Made by a program: the position numbers and the translations under genes. This document shows, piece after piece, positions 43,803 through 51,937 of a stretch of DNA of 64,000 nt. Position 1 is the stretch's first letter. Each line of letters starts with the position of its first letter. The notes beneath the pieces are model-generated. The model did not search any database. It saw only the letters and a list, made by a program, of their open reading frames with translations, and was not told the DNA's origin. The stretch comes from Vicinamibacterales bacterium (GTDB taxonomy: Bacteria; Acidobacteriota; Vicinamibacteria; Vicinamibacterales; Fen-181). Location of the stretch: the NCBI GenBank assembly GCA_036504215.1, contig DASXVO010000040.1:62001-126000 (forward strand), in the 5' to 3' direction.

Positions 43803-44272
43803 GTTTCGACCCCGATTTCATGCGTGAAGCGCTGCAGCAGGCGCTGAGGGCGGCTGCGGCCGGCGAGGTGCCGGTCGGGGCCGTCGTCGTCCTCGACGGC
43901 CGGGTGGTCGGCGCCGGGTTCAACCATCCGATCGGCAGCCACGACCCGACGGCGCACGCGGAGATCGTGGCGATTCGAGCGGCCGCAGCGGCCGTCGGCA
44001 ACTACCGTCTGACCGGCGCGACGCTCTACGTCACCGTCGAACCGTGCATGATGTGCGTGGGCGCCATGGTCCACGCGCGAATCGGCACACTGGTCTTCGG
44101 CGCGCCCGAGCCGAAGAGCGGCGCGATTGCCTCCGCGCAGAGCGCCCACCTGTCGCCGGGCCTCAACCACGTGTTCAGCGTCGTCTCCGGCGTCCTCGAG
44201 GACGAGTGCCGCGCGGTCATGCGGACGTTCTTCTCGGACAGACGGCAGAGCCGGACTCCCACCGCGCGTTGA
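43799..44272 (+). CDS. tadA: tRNA-adenosine (A34) deaminase TadA
   Basis: A 157-residue zinc deaminase converting adenosine to inosine at the wobble position of tRNA-Arg(ACG). The zinc and catalytic residues are all present: His53 and Glu55 in TAHAEIVAI and Cys83/Cys86 in EPCMMC. The N-terminal helix (FMREALQQALRAA) and the VPVGAVVV and FNHPIGSHDPTAHAE strands are typical of TadA rather than of guanine or cytosine deaminases. The GTG start (43799) overlaps the stop of the DUF2007 gene (GTGA), which favours it over ATG 43820. Confidence 0.92.
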   Translation: MSFDPDFMREALQQALRAAAAGEVPVGAVVVLDGRVVGAGFNHPIGSHDPTAHAEIVAIRAAAAAVGNYRLTGATLYVTVEPCMMCVGAMVHARIGTLVFGAPEPKSGAIASAQSAHLSPGLNHVFSVVSGVLEDECRAVMRTFFSDRRQSRTPTAR

Positions 44273-44287
44273 CACCGGTCCGAGCCG

Positions 44288-46453
44288 GTGGCTACCATGA
44301 CCCTTCTGGACATGCCAACACAGCCTGCGCTGACATACGGCGACGGATGGTTCGCCGAAGAACGCTACCAGTCTCGCCCGTTCCGTTGGATGACACGGGT
44401 GGGACGCTGCCGGATGACCGGCCTGGCAGCGTCCGGGCCCGCGCTCCTGCGCGTCACCGGGGGTGTCTGGGGCAACGACGCGGTCCCGCCGGTGCTGTCG
44501 GTGACGGTCAACGGCCGCCCCGCCGGTGCCACCGCCGTCAGCGCGGACGTCGGGAACTGCCTGTTTCAGATCGAATCGTCGGACGAGCTCGAGATCGAGC
44601 TGACGCTCGACCGGACGTTCTTTGTGCCCGGCGACGAGCGCGCGCTCGGCATGATGGTTCGGGCCGTCGACGTGCTTACGGCAGAACAGCTCGAGCAATC
44701 GATCGACGCCGAGGGCTGGTTCGAGTGGGAGCACCACGAGTACTTTCCGTTCCGGTGGATGGGCCTGACGTCGCGGATGCTGCTGCCGGCGCCGCTGCGC
44801 GCACGCGGACGGTTCGCGCAGGTCCCGTTGTCGGGTGATTGCCCGGACGGGGAGCAGGTGTTGACGGTTCTGGGTGGCGACGATGTGCTCGCGACTTTGC
44901 CAGTCCTGCGCGGCTGGCACGTGTACGACGTGTCGCTCGTGCCCGAGGGCTGCGCGAAGGAGCAGATTCCCCCAGAGTCGTTGACGCTCACGTTCCGTCT
45001 CAACACGCTGTGGCCCGTGGATCGGCATCCCGACGATCCCCGCGCGCTCGGGATTCGCGTCGGCCCACTCGAGGTCCACGACGATCGCCATCGCCACCAG
45101 TACGTGAAGCTGTTCCACGCGGCGGCGACGAGCCGTGGCGTGGCGGGAGAGGCCGGCGACGTGCTCTCGGCTGCGGGTTTGGTGCGGGGTGTACCGCGTG
45201 AAGCTGCCGAGGCCAGCCCGTACCGCGGCCTGCCGATCGACGGTGACGGCTGGTTCTGGGTGGAGTTCGACGACAACGGGCCGTTCCGCTGGATGCGCAG
45301 CGAGGGACAACTGCGGATCACCGACCAGGTGCGACAAGGCAACCGGTACTGCGTGCTCCCGATCTTCTCGTCGTTCCGGAACCTCACGCAGGAAGTGACG
45401 ATCCTCGCCGACGGCCGCCCGCTCCGGACGATCGCGCTGCTCAAGGCCTGGAACTCCTACAGCGTCGAGTTGCCCCCGCCGACCGGGCAGGATCTCATCC
45501 TCACCCTCCGGTTGAACAAGATTCCGCCGGTCGTCAGCCACGATCGCGATCCGCGGCCGCTCGGCGTGCGCCTCAGCGATATTTCGTTCCACGACGATCC
45601 CGCACGCCACGACCGGGCCTGGTTCATGGCCGCGAACGCGGCGAAGAACCAGCAGGAACTGCGCGACGGCGCGACCACGCTGTCGTCGTTCCCGTTGATG
45701 CTCGGCATCGATCTCTACGGCAAGTGCAATATCAAGCCGGCGTGCGTGTACTGCCTCTGGGACCCGATGAAGGCGCTCGAGGGCGAGCACGTCAACGCGG
45801 TCATCGACGACCGCACGCTCGAGAACTACGGCGACTTCTTCCGCGGCCCCAAGCAGCTCGTCAACTGTTCGTTCGGCGAGCCGCTGCTCCACCCGCGCTT
45901 CGAACAGGTGCTCGAGTTCATGACGTCCCACGGCAAGATGGCCGAGATCTCGAGCAACGGCCAGGCTTTCAACGCGCGCACCGTCCGTGCGCTCGAGGGG
46001 AAGCCGGTCTATCTCTACGTCTCGCTCGATTCGGCCACGCCGGAAACCTACGCGCGGCTGCGCAACGATCACTGGCACGAGATCGTCACGGGATTGCTGT
46101 TCCTGCGCGACGCGAGACGCCGGGGCCACGGCTGGCCGCGGCTCAATCTCGTCTTCATGCCGATGCGCGCGAACCGGCAGGATGTCGAGATGTACTTCAA
46201 GCTGTGCGAGTTGGTGGAAGCCGATCAGCTCGTGCTGAGGCCGCTGCTGTATCTCGAGGCGCCCGACATCCAGCGCGACCGCGGCGGCTACCACTTCGAC
46301 TACGAGCAGGAACTGCTGGACCGCGAGGAACTGGCTCGCATCTTCACCGAGTGCGGCGTCTACGCGAAGCAGTACGAGGTGCGCGTGATCAGCCAGTTCG
46401 ACTTCGGGAAGATCGAGGCGCCGGCCATCGGCGAGGGGAGGGTGCACGGGTGA
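44288..46453 (+). CDS. Radical SAM protein with three N-terminal beta-rich repeats and a Cx5CxxC cluster motif
   Basis: A 721-residue protein. The first ~450 residues contain three diverged repeats, each starting with GDGWF or EGWF and PFRWM (residues ~18-35, ~138-155 and ~318-335) and continuing in a beta-rich jelly-roll-like pattern with LTFRLN or LTLRLN strands. The last ~260 residues are a radical SAM domain with LYGKCNIKPACVYCLW, a Cx5CxxC spacing instead of the usual Cx3CxxC, then SFGEPLLHPRFE and a final VRVISQFDFG. No SPASM cysteines are in this gene; they are in the overlapping next gene (GTGA). GTG 44288 or ATG 44297 could be the start. TTGACA (44270) and TACCAT (44293) 17 bp apart may be a promoter, which would favour a later start such as ATG 44312. 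The substrate is unknown. Confidence 0.8.
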   Translation: MATMTLLDMPTQPALTYGDGWFAEERYQSRPFRWMTRVGRCRMTGLAASGPALLRVTGGVWGNDAVPPVLSVTVNGRPAGATAVSADVGNCLFQIESSDELEIELTLDRTFFVPGDERALGMMVRAVDVLTAEQLEQSIDAEGWFEWEHHEYFPFRWMGLTSRMLLPAPLRARGRFAQVPLSGDCPDGEQVLTVLGGDDVLATLPVLRGWHVYDVSLVPEGCAKEQIPPESLTLTFRLNTLWPVDRHPDDPRALGIRVGPLEVHDDRHRHQYVKLFHAAATSRGVAGEAGDVLSAAGLVRGVPREAAEASPYRGLPIDGDGWFWVEFDDNGPFRWMRSEGQLRITDQVRQGNRYCVLPIFSSFRNLTQEVTILADGRPLRTIALLKAWNSYSVELPPPTGQDLILTLRLNKIPPVVSHDRDPRPLGVRLSDISFHDDPARHDRAWFMAANAAKNQQELRDGATTLSSFPLMLGIDLYGKCNIKPACVYCLWDPMKALEGEHVNAVIDDRTLENYGDFFRGPKQLVNCSFGEPLLHPRFEQVLEFMTSHGKMAEISSNGQAFNARTVRALEGKPVYLYVSLDSATPETYARLRNDHWHEIVTGLLFLRDARRRGHGWPRLNLVFMPMRANRQDVEMYFKLCELVEADQLVLRPLLYLEAPDIQRDRGGYHFDYEQELLDREELARIFTECGVYAKQYEVRVISQFDFGKIEAPAIGEGRVHG

Positions 46454-46866
46454 CCTACCGGCAGGACACCGCCGGCGTGGCGCGCGCCAAGGAACTGGCC
46501 GCGGAGGAACTGGGCGTCGCGCGCGAGTACCTCTGCCGCGAACCGTGGGAGAGCTACTACATCCTCAGGCGCGGCATCCTGCCGTGCTGTCACGGCTCCC
46601 AGCCGATCGCGCCGATGACCGAATGGGCGACCGCGTGGAACTCGCCGCAGATCCAGGAAATCCGCCGCTACCTCGCCGAGGGCAGGCTGAGCCCGTATTG
46701 CCTCGACAGCTTGGGCTGCCCGGTGGTGCAGCGATACTTGGAGGAGCAGAAGCGCAAGGCGCTCATTCCCGCGCTCGCGCCATCGACGCGCCCGCCGCTG
46801 CTGCGGTTCGTCAACCGGATGCTCGGCGGCGTGCCGGCGCGGTTGTACCGGGCGATCCGCCGGTAG
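46450..46866 (+). CDS. Stand-alone SPASM-like iron-sulfur domain, coupled to the radical SAM gene
   Basis: A 138-residue protein starting GTG, overlapping the upstream TGA as GTGA. It has a helical N-terminus, then LCREPWESYYILRRGILPCC and a later PYCLDSLGCPVVQRYLEEQ, the pattern of a SPASM/twitch C-terminal region with auxiliary-cluster cysteines (CREPW, CCHG, YCLDS, GCP). In most radical SAM proteins this would be fused to the catalytic domain. Here it is encoded separately, and the products presumably bind one another. A hairpin terminator follows at 46897-46918. Confidence 0.75.
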   Translation: MTYRQDTAGVARAKELAAEELGVAREYLCREPWESYYILRRGILPCCHGSQPIAPMTEWATAWNSPQIQEIRRYLAEGRLSPYCLDSLGCPVVQRYLEEQKRKALIPALAPSTRPPLLRFVNRMLGGVPARLYRAIRR

Positions 46867-46896
46867 AGAAGGGGCAAAGGCGGGCCCGCCACGACC

Positions 46897-46918
46897 GAGT
46901 GGGACGGGCGTCCCGCTC
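46897..46918 (+). terminator. Probable terminator hairpin of the radical SAM pair
   Basis: GAGTGGGA (46897-46904) pairs with TCCCGCTC (46911-46918), with one G-U pair and a 6-nt loop, 30 bp after the SPASM gene. The run of T that follows is short, so strength is uncertain. A TAGAAT box (46929-46934) follows, a plausible -10 for the tRNA gene. Confidence 0.5.
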
Positions 46919-46959
46919 GTCCTCATGCTAGAATTGGAAACTACCTGTTGGCGGCATGC

Positions 46960-47050
46960 GGAGAGGTACCGAAGTGGTCGTAACGGGGGCGCCTCGAAAG
47001 CGTCTTGTCGCGTAAGCGGCACGTGGGTTCGAATCCCACCCTCTCCGCCA
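46960..47050 (+). tRNA. tRNA-Ser(CGA)
   Basis: A 91-nt class II tRNA. The acceptor stem GGAGAGG (46960-46966) pairs with CCTCTCC (47040-47046), followed by discriminator G and encoded CCA (47048-47050). The anticodon loop is CTCGAAA with anticodon CGA at 46995-46997, the anticodon stem GGCGC/GCGTC has one G-U pair, a long variable arm is present, and the T arm is GTGGG-TTCGAAT-CCCAC. It decodes UCG. An integrase gene begins 80 bp downstream, so the 3' half is probably the attachment site of the integrative element. Confidence 0.95.
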
Positions 47051-47129
47051 TATTAAAATCAACAACTTACAGCCATTCGGCTTCGCCAGCGTGCAATAGC
47101 GTGCTACGCTGTCTTGAGGCGAAGCACCC

Positions 47130-48362
47130 ATGGCATTGACGCTCTACCGTCGCCACCGGCTCGAATGTGAGGCGGCCCACCCGGAGGATTCCCGCTCAGG
47201 CGACTGGGAGGAACACCGGAAGGGCTGGAAACGCTGCAACTGCGGCATTCACCTCTCGGGCTCGCTCGGCGGCAACTTCTCGCGCAAGGCCGCGGGCACC
47301 CCCGATTGGGAGAAGGCGCGGCAGATCGCCGACGTGTACGAGAAGGCGGACTCGTGGACCGGCACGAAGGTGGCCCCGGCCGTTCTCGAACCTGCTCCCG
47401 AGAAGCCCCGCATGACGATCGCGGACGCCTGCGGCCTGTTCATTACGAGTCGCGAGTCGGCCGGCCTCGCGCCCGCGACGCTGCGGAAGTACCACACGTT
47501 CACCAAACAGATCACCGCCTATGCCGACAGCCAGGGCTACATCATGCTCGACCAGATCACGGCTGCGGATATCGACCTGTTTTGGTCGGCCTGGAAGCTC
47601 GGGGCGCGCGCCAAGGGCAAGCGGCTGACGACGCTACGGGCGTTCTTCCGGTTCTGCCTGAACCGGAAGTGGATTCCCGAATCGCCCGTCAGTTCGGATA
47701 TCAAGCCGCCCGTGGGCTCGAGCAAGGCTGCCAACAAGGCCCCCTTCACCGACGACGAACTGCAGCGCATCATCGACGCCTGCGACCAGGTGACCGTCGA
47801 GTGGAAGAACGAAACCGGTGTGGGCGCCTGGACCGGCGAGGACTTGAAGGACCTGATCTGGCTGATGGTCTACACGGGCTTCCGGATTTCCGATGCGACG
47901 TTCTTCGACATCAAGCGCCTGAAGGGAAATCAGGTCTTCATCAGGGCCACGAAGAACGGTGGCGACGTGTTCGCGTACATCCCTGACTGGTTGCGGGACC
48001 GCTTGCTGGCGAGAGCCGAGCGCAGTGGCACCCGACCATTCATCGTCGCACGATCCGTGCGCCTCGAGACGGTCACCAATATTTGGCGGAGACGACTGGC
48101 GAAAGCCTTCGAAGCCGCCGGACCGTTCGAGGAGCCCGCCACGCCGCACCGCTTCCGGCACACGTTCGCGCGCATTCTCTTGCAGCGGGGCGTATCGGTC
48201 GCGGATGTGGCCGACCTGATCGGCGACGATGAGAAGACGGTGCGCGAGCACTATGCGCGCTGGGTGCCTGAACGGCAAGCCAGACTGACGACGATTCTGA
48301 AGGATTCGTTTCAAGGTCTGCCGACACCCAGATTGACCGTTCTCCACGGCGGACGACATTAG
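47130..48362 (+). CDS. Tyrosine recombinase/integrase
   Basis: A 410-residue site-specific recombinase. After an N-terminal ~90-residue part with a short Cys motif (KRCNCGIHLSG) comes a SAM-like core-binding domain (~93-190; LAPATLRKYHTFTKQITAYA) and the catalytic domain (~205-390). The catalytic residues are Arg in YTGFRISD, His and Arg in HRFRHTFA and the nucleophile Tyr in REHYARWV. It reads away from the tRNA it presumably targets. A short non-catalytic tail follows. Confidence 0.95.
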   Translation: MALTLYRRHRLECEAAHPEDSRSGDWEEHRKGWKRCNCGIHLSGSLGGNFSRKAAGTPDWEKARQIADVYEKADSWTGTKVAPAVLEPAPEKPRMTIADACGLFITSRESAGLAPATLRKYHTFTKQITAYADSQGYIMLDQITAADIDLFWSAWKLGARAKGKRLTTLRAFFRFCLNRKWIPESPVSSDIKPPVGSSKAANKAPFTDDELQRIIDACDQVTVEWKNETGVGAWTGEDLKDLIWLMVYTGFRISDATFFDIKRLKGNQVFIRATKNGGDVFAYIPDWLRDRLLARAERSGTRPFIVARSVRLETVTNIWRRRLAKAFEAAGPFEEPATPHRFRHTFARILLQRGVSVADVADLIGDDEKTVREHYARWVPERQARLTTILKDSFQGLPTPRLTVLHGGRH

Positions 48363-48649
48363 CGACCATTGAGCAGACGGGTGTGGATCCGCACGGCGAC
48401 CGATTCAGGCACCGAATACACCGTGTGCGCTTTCTTGCGGCCCAGCCGGATCTTGATCACGTCCTGTTCGTCCTTCACGAGCAGCCGCACGGTCTCCCGA
48501 CCAAGCTTCCACAAATCGGCGAGTTCTCCGATCCGGTAGTGGCGCTCGAACGCCTGGCCCTCGGGGGCCGCTGGCTCCCTGCTCCTCGTGGGCGCCGCGG
48601 CATTCCGGGTGTCTTGGCCGCCGACAGGATAGTGCTCGGTGAATGGCAT
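48359..48649 (-). CDS. Excisionase-like small DNA-binding protein
   Basis: A 96-residue protein with a disordered N-terminus and a MerR-like winged helix (HYRIGELADLWKLGRETVRL, then IKIRLGRKKAHTVYSVPES), as in excisionases (RDF) and other helix-turn-helix type 17 proteins. It is convergent with the integrase, overlapping it by 4 bp, which fits a directionality factor. An alternative is a helix-turn-helix transcription regulator. Confidence 0.75.
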   Translation of the reverse strand: MPFTEHYPVGGQDTRNAAAPTRSREPAAPEGQAFERHYRIGELADLWKLGRETVRLLVKDEQDVIKIRLGRKKAHTVYSVPESVAVRIHTRLLNGR

Positions 48650-48701
48650 CGGACCGCACCCCGCGCTTCACCCGTGAACCTCGGCCCCGTTTTCCCCCCG
48701 T

Positions 48702-48731
48702 CCCGGGTACCGCCCGAAGGCGGTACCCGGG
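48702..48731 (-). terminator. 13-bp stem with cUUCGg tetraloop
   Basis: CCCGGGTACCGCC (48702-48714) and GGCGGTACCCGGG (48719-48731) are perfect inverted arms around a 4-nt loop that reads TTCG on the minus strand, an exceptionally stable C(UUCG)G hairpin. It lies between the SpoVG-like gene and the excisionase-like gene. No U-tract follows, so it may be a weak terminator or a processing/stability element. Confidence 0.5.
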
Positions 48732-48744
48732 GGAGCTGTGTGAC

Positions 48745-49059
48745 CTACGACGCGGCCTCAGTGGCTGTCTCCTCGTACTCGGCGTAGGCCCTCAGTACGA
48801 GATCCCGCATGCGTTCCTGCGCCGCGGCGTCGACGATGGGGCGGAGCAGCGCAAAGCTGCGGCGCTCCCCGTTGACGCTGTACTGGCGCGCCGGGAAGGT
48901 GACGTTCCGACCGCCGTTGTTGCGGCGCTCCCAGATCCCGAAGCCGATCAGCTTCAGGCCGTCAAGCGGTCCGCTGGCGAAGTGCAGTTCGGCATCCGCC
49001 AGCTTTCCCGGCGGGTTGCCCTTGTCGTTGGCGACGATCTTGACGACGATTCCGTCCAT
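48745..49059 (-). CDS. SpoVG-like protein, copy 1
   Basis: A 104-residue protein with a SpoVG-like pattern: an initial beta strand (GIVVKIVAND), KLADAELHF, GLKLIGFGIWERRNNG, NVTFPARQYSVNGE, then RPI and a C-terminal helix (RMRDLVLRAYAEYEETA). SpoVG binds nucleic acids and occurs on plasmids and phages. ATG 49059 has an AGGAGG ribosome site. It is ~55% identical by eye to the gene at 57198, at the other side of the CBASS cargo. Confidence 0.65.
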   Translation of the reverse strand: MDGIVVKIVANDKGNPPGKLADAELHFASGPLDGLKLIGFGIWERRNNGGRNVTFPARQYSVNGERRSFALLRPIVDAAAQERMRDLVLRAYAEYEETATEAAS

Positions 49060-49115
49060 GGTCTGACCTCCTCGTGAAGCCCGCCGCACAGGCGGGCGGT
49101 TGTGGAACGTCCGGG

Positions 49116-49511
49116 TTACTCCGCCGTCGTCCGCGGGTCCTCCTCGCCGTCGATTCCGGGATCGACCGGCGTTTGGAGGCGCTGCCAGAGCCAGTGCTGC
49201 AGCGATGTCAGGCCGACCAGCACGGGGTCGGCCGGGGCGAGGATGTGGTGATTCCCGCGGCAGCGGGCGCGCTGCCACGCGAGTTCGCCCGCATCGACCA
49301 GGACCAGGCGAGCGCGACTCCGCCCGCTCCCGTTGGTGTGGTCGATGTCGGCCGCTGCGAACCCGGCGAGATCCGACAGCATCGATGCGTAGAGCGTGAC
49401 CGTCGACGGGCTGTCGAGCGCCGCAGGCGCGGTGGTCACGAACGCGTGGTACAAGCGGCTCTGTCGGCCGATCGTGATGCCGATGCTCGGCGTCGTCGCG
49501 ATGTCACGCAC
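49116..49511 (-). CDS. Uncharacterised element protein (131 aa)
   Basis: GTG 49511 follows a strong AAAGGAGG ribosome site, which decides the start over the longer frame. The protein has SIGITIGRQSRLYHAFVTTA, STVTLYASMLSDLAGFAAAD, ARLVLVDAGELAWQ and a C-terminal helix LTSLQHWLWQRL. No known domain is recognised; the alternation of short strands and helices suggests a small alpha/beta fold. It lies 56 bp upstream of the SpoVG-like gene and is probably cotranscribed with it. Confidence 0.6.
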   Translation of the reverse strand: MRDIATTPSIGITIGRQSRLYHAFVTTAPAALDSPSTVTLYASMLSDLAGFAAADIDHTNGSGRSRARLVLVDAGELAWQRARCRGNHHILAPADPVLVGLTSLQHWLWQRLQTPVDPGIDGEEDPRTTAE

Positions 49512-49963
49512 GGTGTGCCTCCTTTCTGTCGCGTTTGGGTTGATGTCCGCGGGCTGAACCCCTCGGGCATCACGTATTGGCCGAATCCGGGCGAGATCGC
49601 CGGAGCCGTCAAGGCCGCCAGCCCCGCGTCGCGGGGTCGGAGCGAAGCGGAGAGCCTTGACGGGCCGGCGGCGAGCCCGAGAATCAGGAACGTGATGTCC
49701 GAGGTGCGCACGGGCAAGTGGTCGCAGGCGGCCGCGCCATGGCCGTCCGCGAAGGGTCGTCTGGGTCGTCTGGCGAACGTGCATTCGACTGAAGACGCGC
49801 ACACAGACCTCCGGCGAAAGGCCGCTGGCTCTGGAGCGTGCGGCAGGTCACTTCGCGACCAGGCGGTCGCGGACGGTGCGGGTGGCCTGGGCCGATCCCG
49901 CGTGATGGCGATTGTCGAAACGGGGAGCCGCGGGGGGATGTGCCCGCGCGGCGGCCACCATGG
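49512..49963. other. 452-bp gene-free stretch with a long hairpin
   Basis: No supported gene is present. The only clear structure is the long inverted repeat at 49598-49670. Open frames crossing this region are shadows or extensions of neighbours without ribosome sites. Confidence 0.55.
49598..49670. repeat. Long interrupted inverted repeat (hairpin)
   Basis: CGCCGG and CCGTCAAGGC (49598-49603, 49606-49615) are mirrored by GCCTTGACGG and CCGGCG (49654-49663, 49665-49670), making a 16-bp stem with one small bulge. A nested CCCCGC/GCGGGG hairpin lies inside the loop. It lies downstream of the DUF932 gene and upstream of the 131-aa gene, both on the minus strand. It could be a terminator, or a replication or transfer site of the element. 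Confidence 0.55.
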
Positions 49964-51070
49964 TCAGTTGACCGTGGTGAGGAGGCGGCTGGCGGCGCGG
50001 TCGAGGGCGAAGCGTCCATCCTGCCAGGACGTGCGTTGGCTGAGTCGCGTCAGCCCCTGCACGTAGCCCCAGACCGAACGGGGATTCGTCTCGTGTCGTT
50101 CCGCCAAGTCGTACGCCTCCGCGGCCTGCTTGTGCGACAGATCGATCCGTCGCATGGCCGCGTCAACCACCGCCTCGCGCGTGGCGCCCAGTTCCTGGGT
50201 GGTGGCCCCGAGGAGCAGGGAGCGGTCACGGGCGGTGTCCGCGTCGAGGGCCGCGCGCACGCCTTCGAGCGAAGACGTCCACGCGTCCTGGATCGACGCG
50301 CCCACGTGGCGGCGCCGGAAGCCGGCCACGTACTGGAAACCCCAGATGAGGTGATTCGCGCAGACCGCGCGGAACAAGAACACATCCAAGGTCAGGGCGG
50401 CGGCGCCCACGTCACTGTTCCGGAGGATGAACCCGCGGAACAGTCCGGCGTGGGACTCATCGGTCGGGTCGTCGAGATCGCGGTTGCCGTCCACGAGGAA
50501 CAGGAACATGTCTCGATCTCCCAGGTAGGCGCCGGACGGAACGCGTTCGGCGCCGTACTCGCCGTCCTTGTAGCCGAGCGGGAGGTGCCAGGCCGGGCGC
50601 AGGGCCATGAGGTCGAGCACCCGGCTGGCCAGCTCGTCGTGGTGGACCCGTGCGTAGCGCGATGATGTGATCGCGTGCACCGTCCACGGGGCGGCACAGT
50701 CCGCGAGGAGCTGGTGCTCGTCGCGGCGTTGCCGCTGCAGCCCGACGTTGATCGCGCTGGACGCGATCGTGGCGGGCAGCGTCCGGAGGTACTTCGGGGG
50801 CGCGCCGGCGATCGTGGCGAGCTGCTCGAAGCTCCAATGGGTCAAGGCGGCGGAGCGACCGGACGCGTCGTGCAGCACGAGCGCGTCATTCGCCACTGCC
50901 TCGGTCCTAAACGCGGGGGTCTCGATGGTGCGCTCCTCGAGGCGGTTGCGCCGAGCGCAAGCCGCCGCGTGGAGCGCCGCGACGCTGTCGTACCGTTCAT
51001 CGGCTGGGCGCGTGGCCCATTCGCGATGGGCGGTGTGCGCGGCGACAGCGGACACACCAATCCCGTTCAT
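49964..51070 (-). CDS. DUF932-family phage/plasmid protein
   Basis: A 368-residue protein of the DUF932 family found on plasmids and phages, often near genes for replication or transfer; the role is unknown. Recognisable segments are ALTHWSFEQLATIAGAPPKY, VHAITSSRYARVHHDELASR, GFILRNSDVGAAALTLDVFL and RAVCANHLIWGF. ATG 51070 has an AAAGGAAC ribosome site and the longer upstream frame is discounted. It stands alone between a long hairpin region and the CBASS operon. Confidence 0.85.
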   Translation of the reverse strand: MNGIGVSAVAAHTAHREWATRPADERYDSVAALHAAACARRNRLEERTIETPAFRTEAVANDALVLHDASGRSAALTHWSFEQLATIAGAPPKYLRTLPATIASSAINVGLQRQRRDEHQLLADCAAPWTVHAITSSRYARVHHDELASRVLDLMALRPAWHLPLGYKDGEYGAERVPSGAYLGDRDMFLFLVDGNRDLDDPTDESHAGLFRGFILRNSDVGAAALTLDVFLFRAVCANHLIWGFQYVAGFRRRHVGASIQDAWTSSLEGVRAALDADTARDRSLLLGATTQELGATREAVVDAAMRRIDLSHKQAAEAYDLAERHETNPRSVWGYVQGLTRLSQRTSWQDGRFALDRAASRLLTTVN

Positions 51071-51253
51071 GGGGTGTTCCTTTCGACATGGCCCTGAGGG
51101 CGATGGGTGGAAACTGGCTCCACGTCGGGCGACGTGGAGGGGCGGCCGGATTGGCCACAGACGTGATGATCTAAACGTAGGCGCGCAGGCGCGCCATGTC
51201 AAGCACAGCCCTGGCGCAGCCACGCCCGGCCTGGGAGAGCTGACACGACGGCG

Positions 51254-51937
51254 CTAAGAGGAAGTCGCGCTCCTCGTGCGGCGTACTCTCAACTGCTGGC
51301 CGAGCCGACGAAACCAACACCGGCCGAGCTGCTTACGGAGAACATTCAAACGCCGGTTGTGGCACTTGCCCAGGCGAAGACCTGTCCCGCACGGGCACAA
51401 CTCCTTGTTGGCTTGCCGTCTCCGCATTGACGCCAGACGAACATAGTCGCGGACCAGATCTTCGCGGGGCGCGCCGAAGATGACGGTTAAGTCCTGCAGA
51501 ATGCCCGCGGTCCCGTGGCGCAACTCTCCGAATGGGAGAACGCCATTCCGCCGGCGATGCGAGTGGCCGTAGAGATACGGCACGACGCAGCGTTTAACGA
51601 AGCGCAGGAGCGATGGGGACTCAGCGAGAACTAGGCGTAAGCGTGTGGGCGAGCCGAGGCAGAGGGAGCCGTCGTCGAGCTTGTGAAACGATGGTGGAAT
51701 TCTGCCCCCGGTCTCGGCCACCTTCGGCACCGACCGGGGATAACCGACGGGCACCGTGAGTCTGACGTTGTAGGCGTCCGCGATCTGCTCGCCATTCGGA
51801 GCCTCCGCCACGAACGTCAGCTCCCCGGCTATGGTCAATTCGCTTGAAGAACAGGGAACGAGTCGAAGCCCGGGGTACGTCTCGAGCAGATCCTGCACGC
51901 ACCAGGATGCGAATTGCGCCCGCAGAGCACTAGTCAC
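51254..51937 (-). CDS. CBASS E2-like ubiquitin-transfer protein with C-terminal SEC-C motif
   Basis: A 227-residue protein. The first ~150 residues resemble bacterial E2-like (UBC-fold) proteins: VRLTVPVGYPRSVPKV, and the active-site region FHKLDDGSLCLGSP with catalytic Cys93. The end carries a SEC-C zinc motif (CPCGTGLRLGKCHNR). In short type II CBASS a lone E2-like Cap2 conjugates the CD-NTase C-terminus to targets to prime signal synthesis, without an E1. GTG 51937 overlaps the CD-NTase gene stop by 8 bp. The E1 and JAB proteins of full type II systems are absent. Confidence 0.85.
   Translation of the reverse strand: MTSALRAQFASWCVQDLLETYPGLRLVPCSSSELTIAGELTFVAEAPNGEQIADAYNVRLTVPVGYPRSVPKVAETGGRIPPSFHKLDDGSLCLGSPTRLRLVLAESPSLLRFVKRCVVPYLYGHSHRRRNGVLPFGELRHGTAGILQDLTVIFGAPREDLVRDYVRLASMRRRQANKELCPCGTGLRLGKCHNRRLNVLRKQLGRCWFRRLGQQLRVRRTRSATSS

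Noticed and set aside
43490-46447. 985-codon antisense frame over DUF2007, tadA and the radical SAM gene
   Set aside because: It covers three well-supported genes and shows no domain.
46441-46460. Frameshift splitting one radical SAM-SPASM gene
   Set aside because: The junction is an exact GTGA stop-start overlap like many others in this genome, so a natural split is more likely; still listed as a check in the finding.
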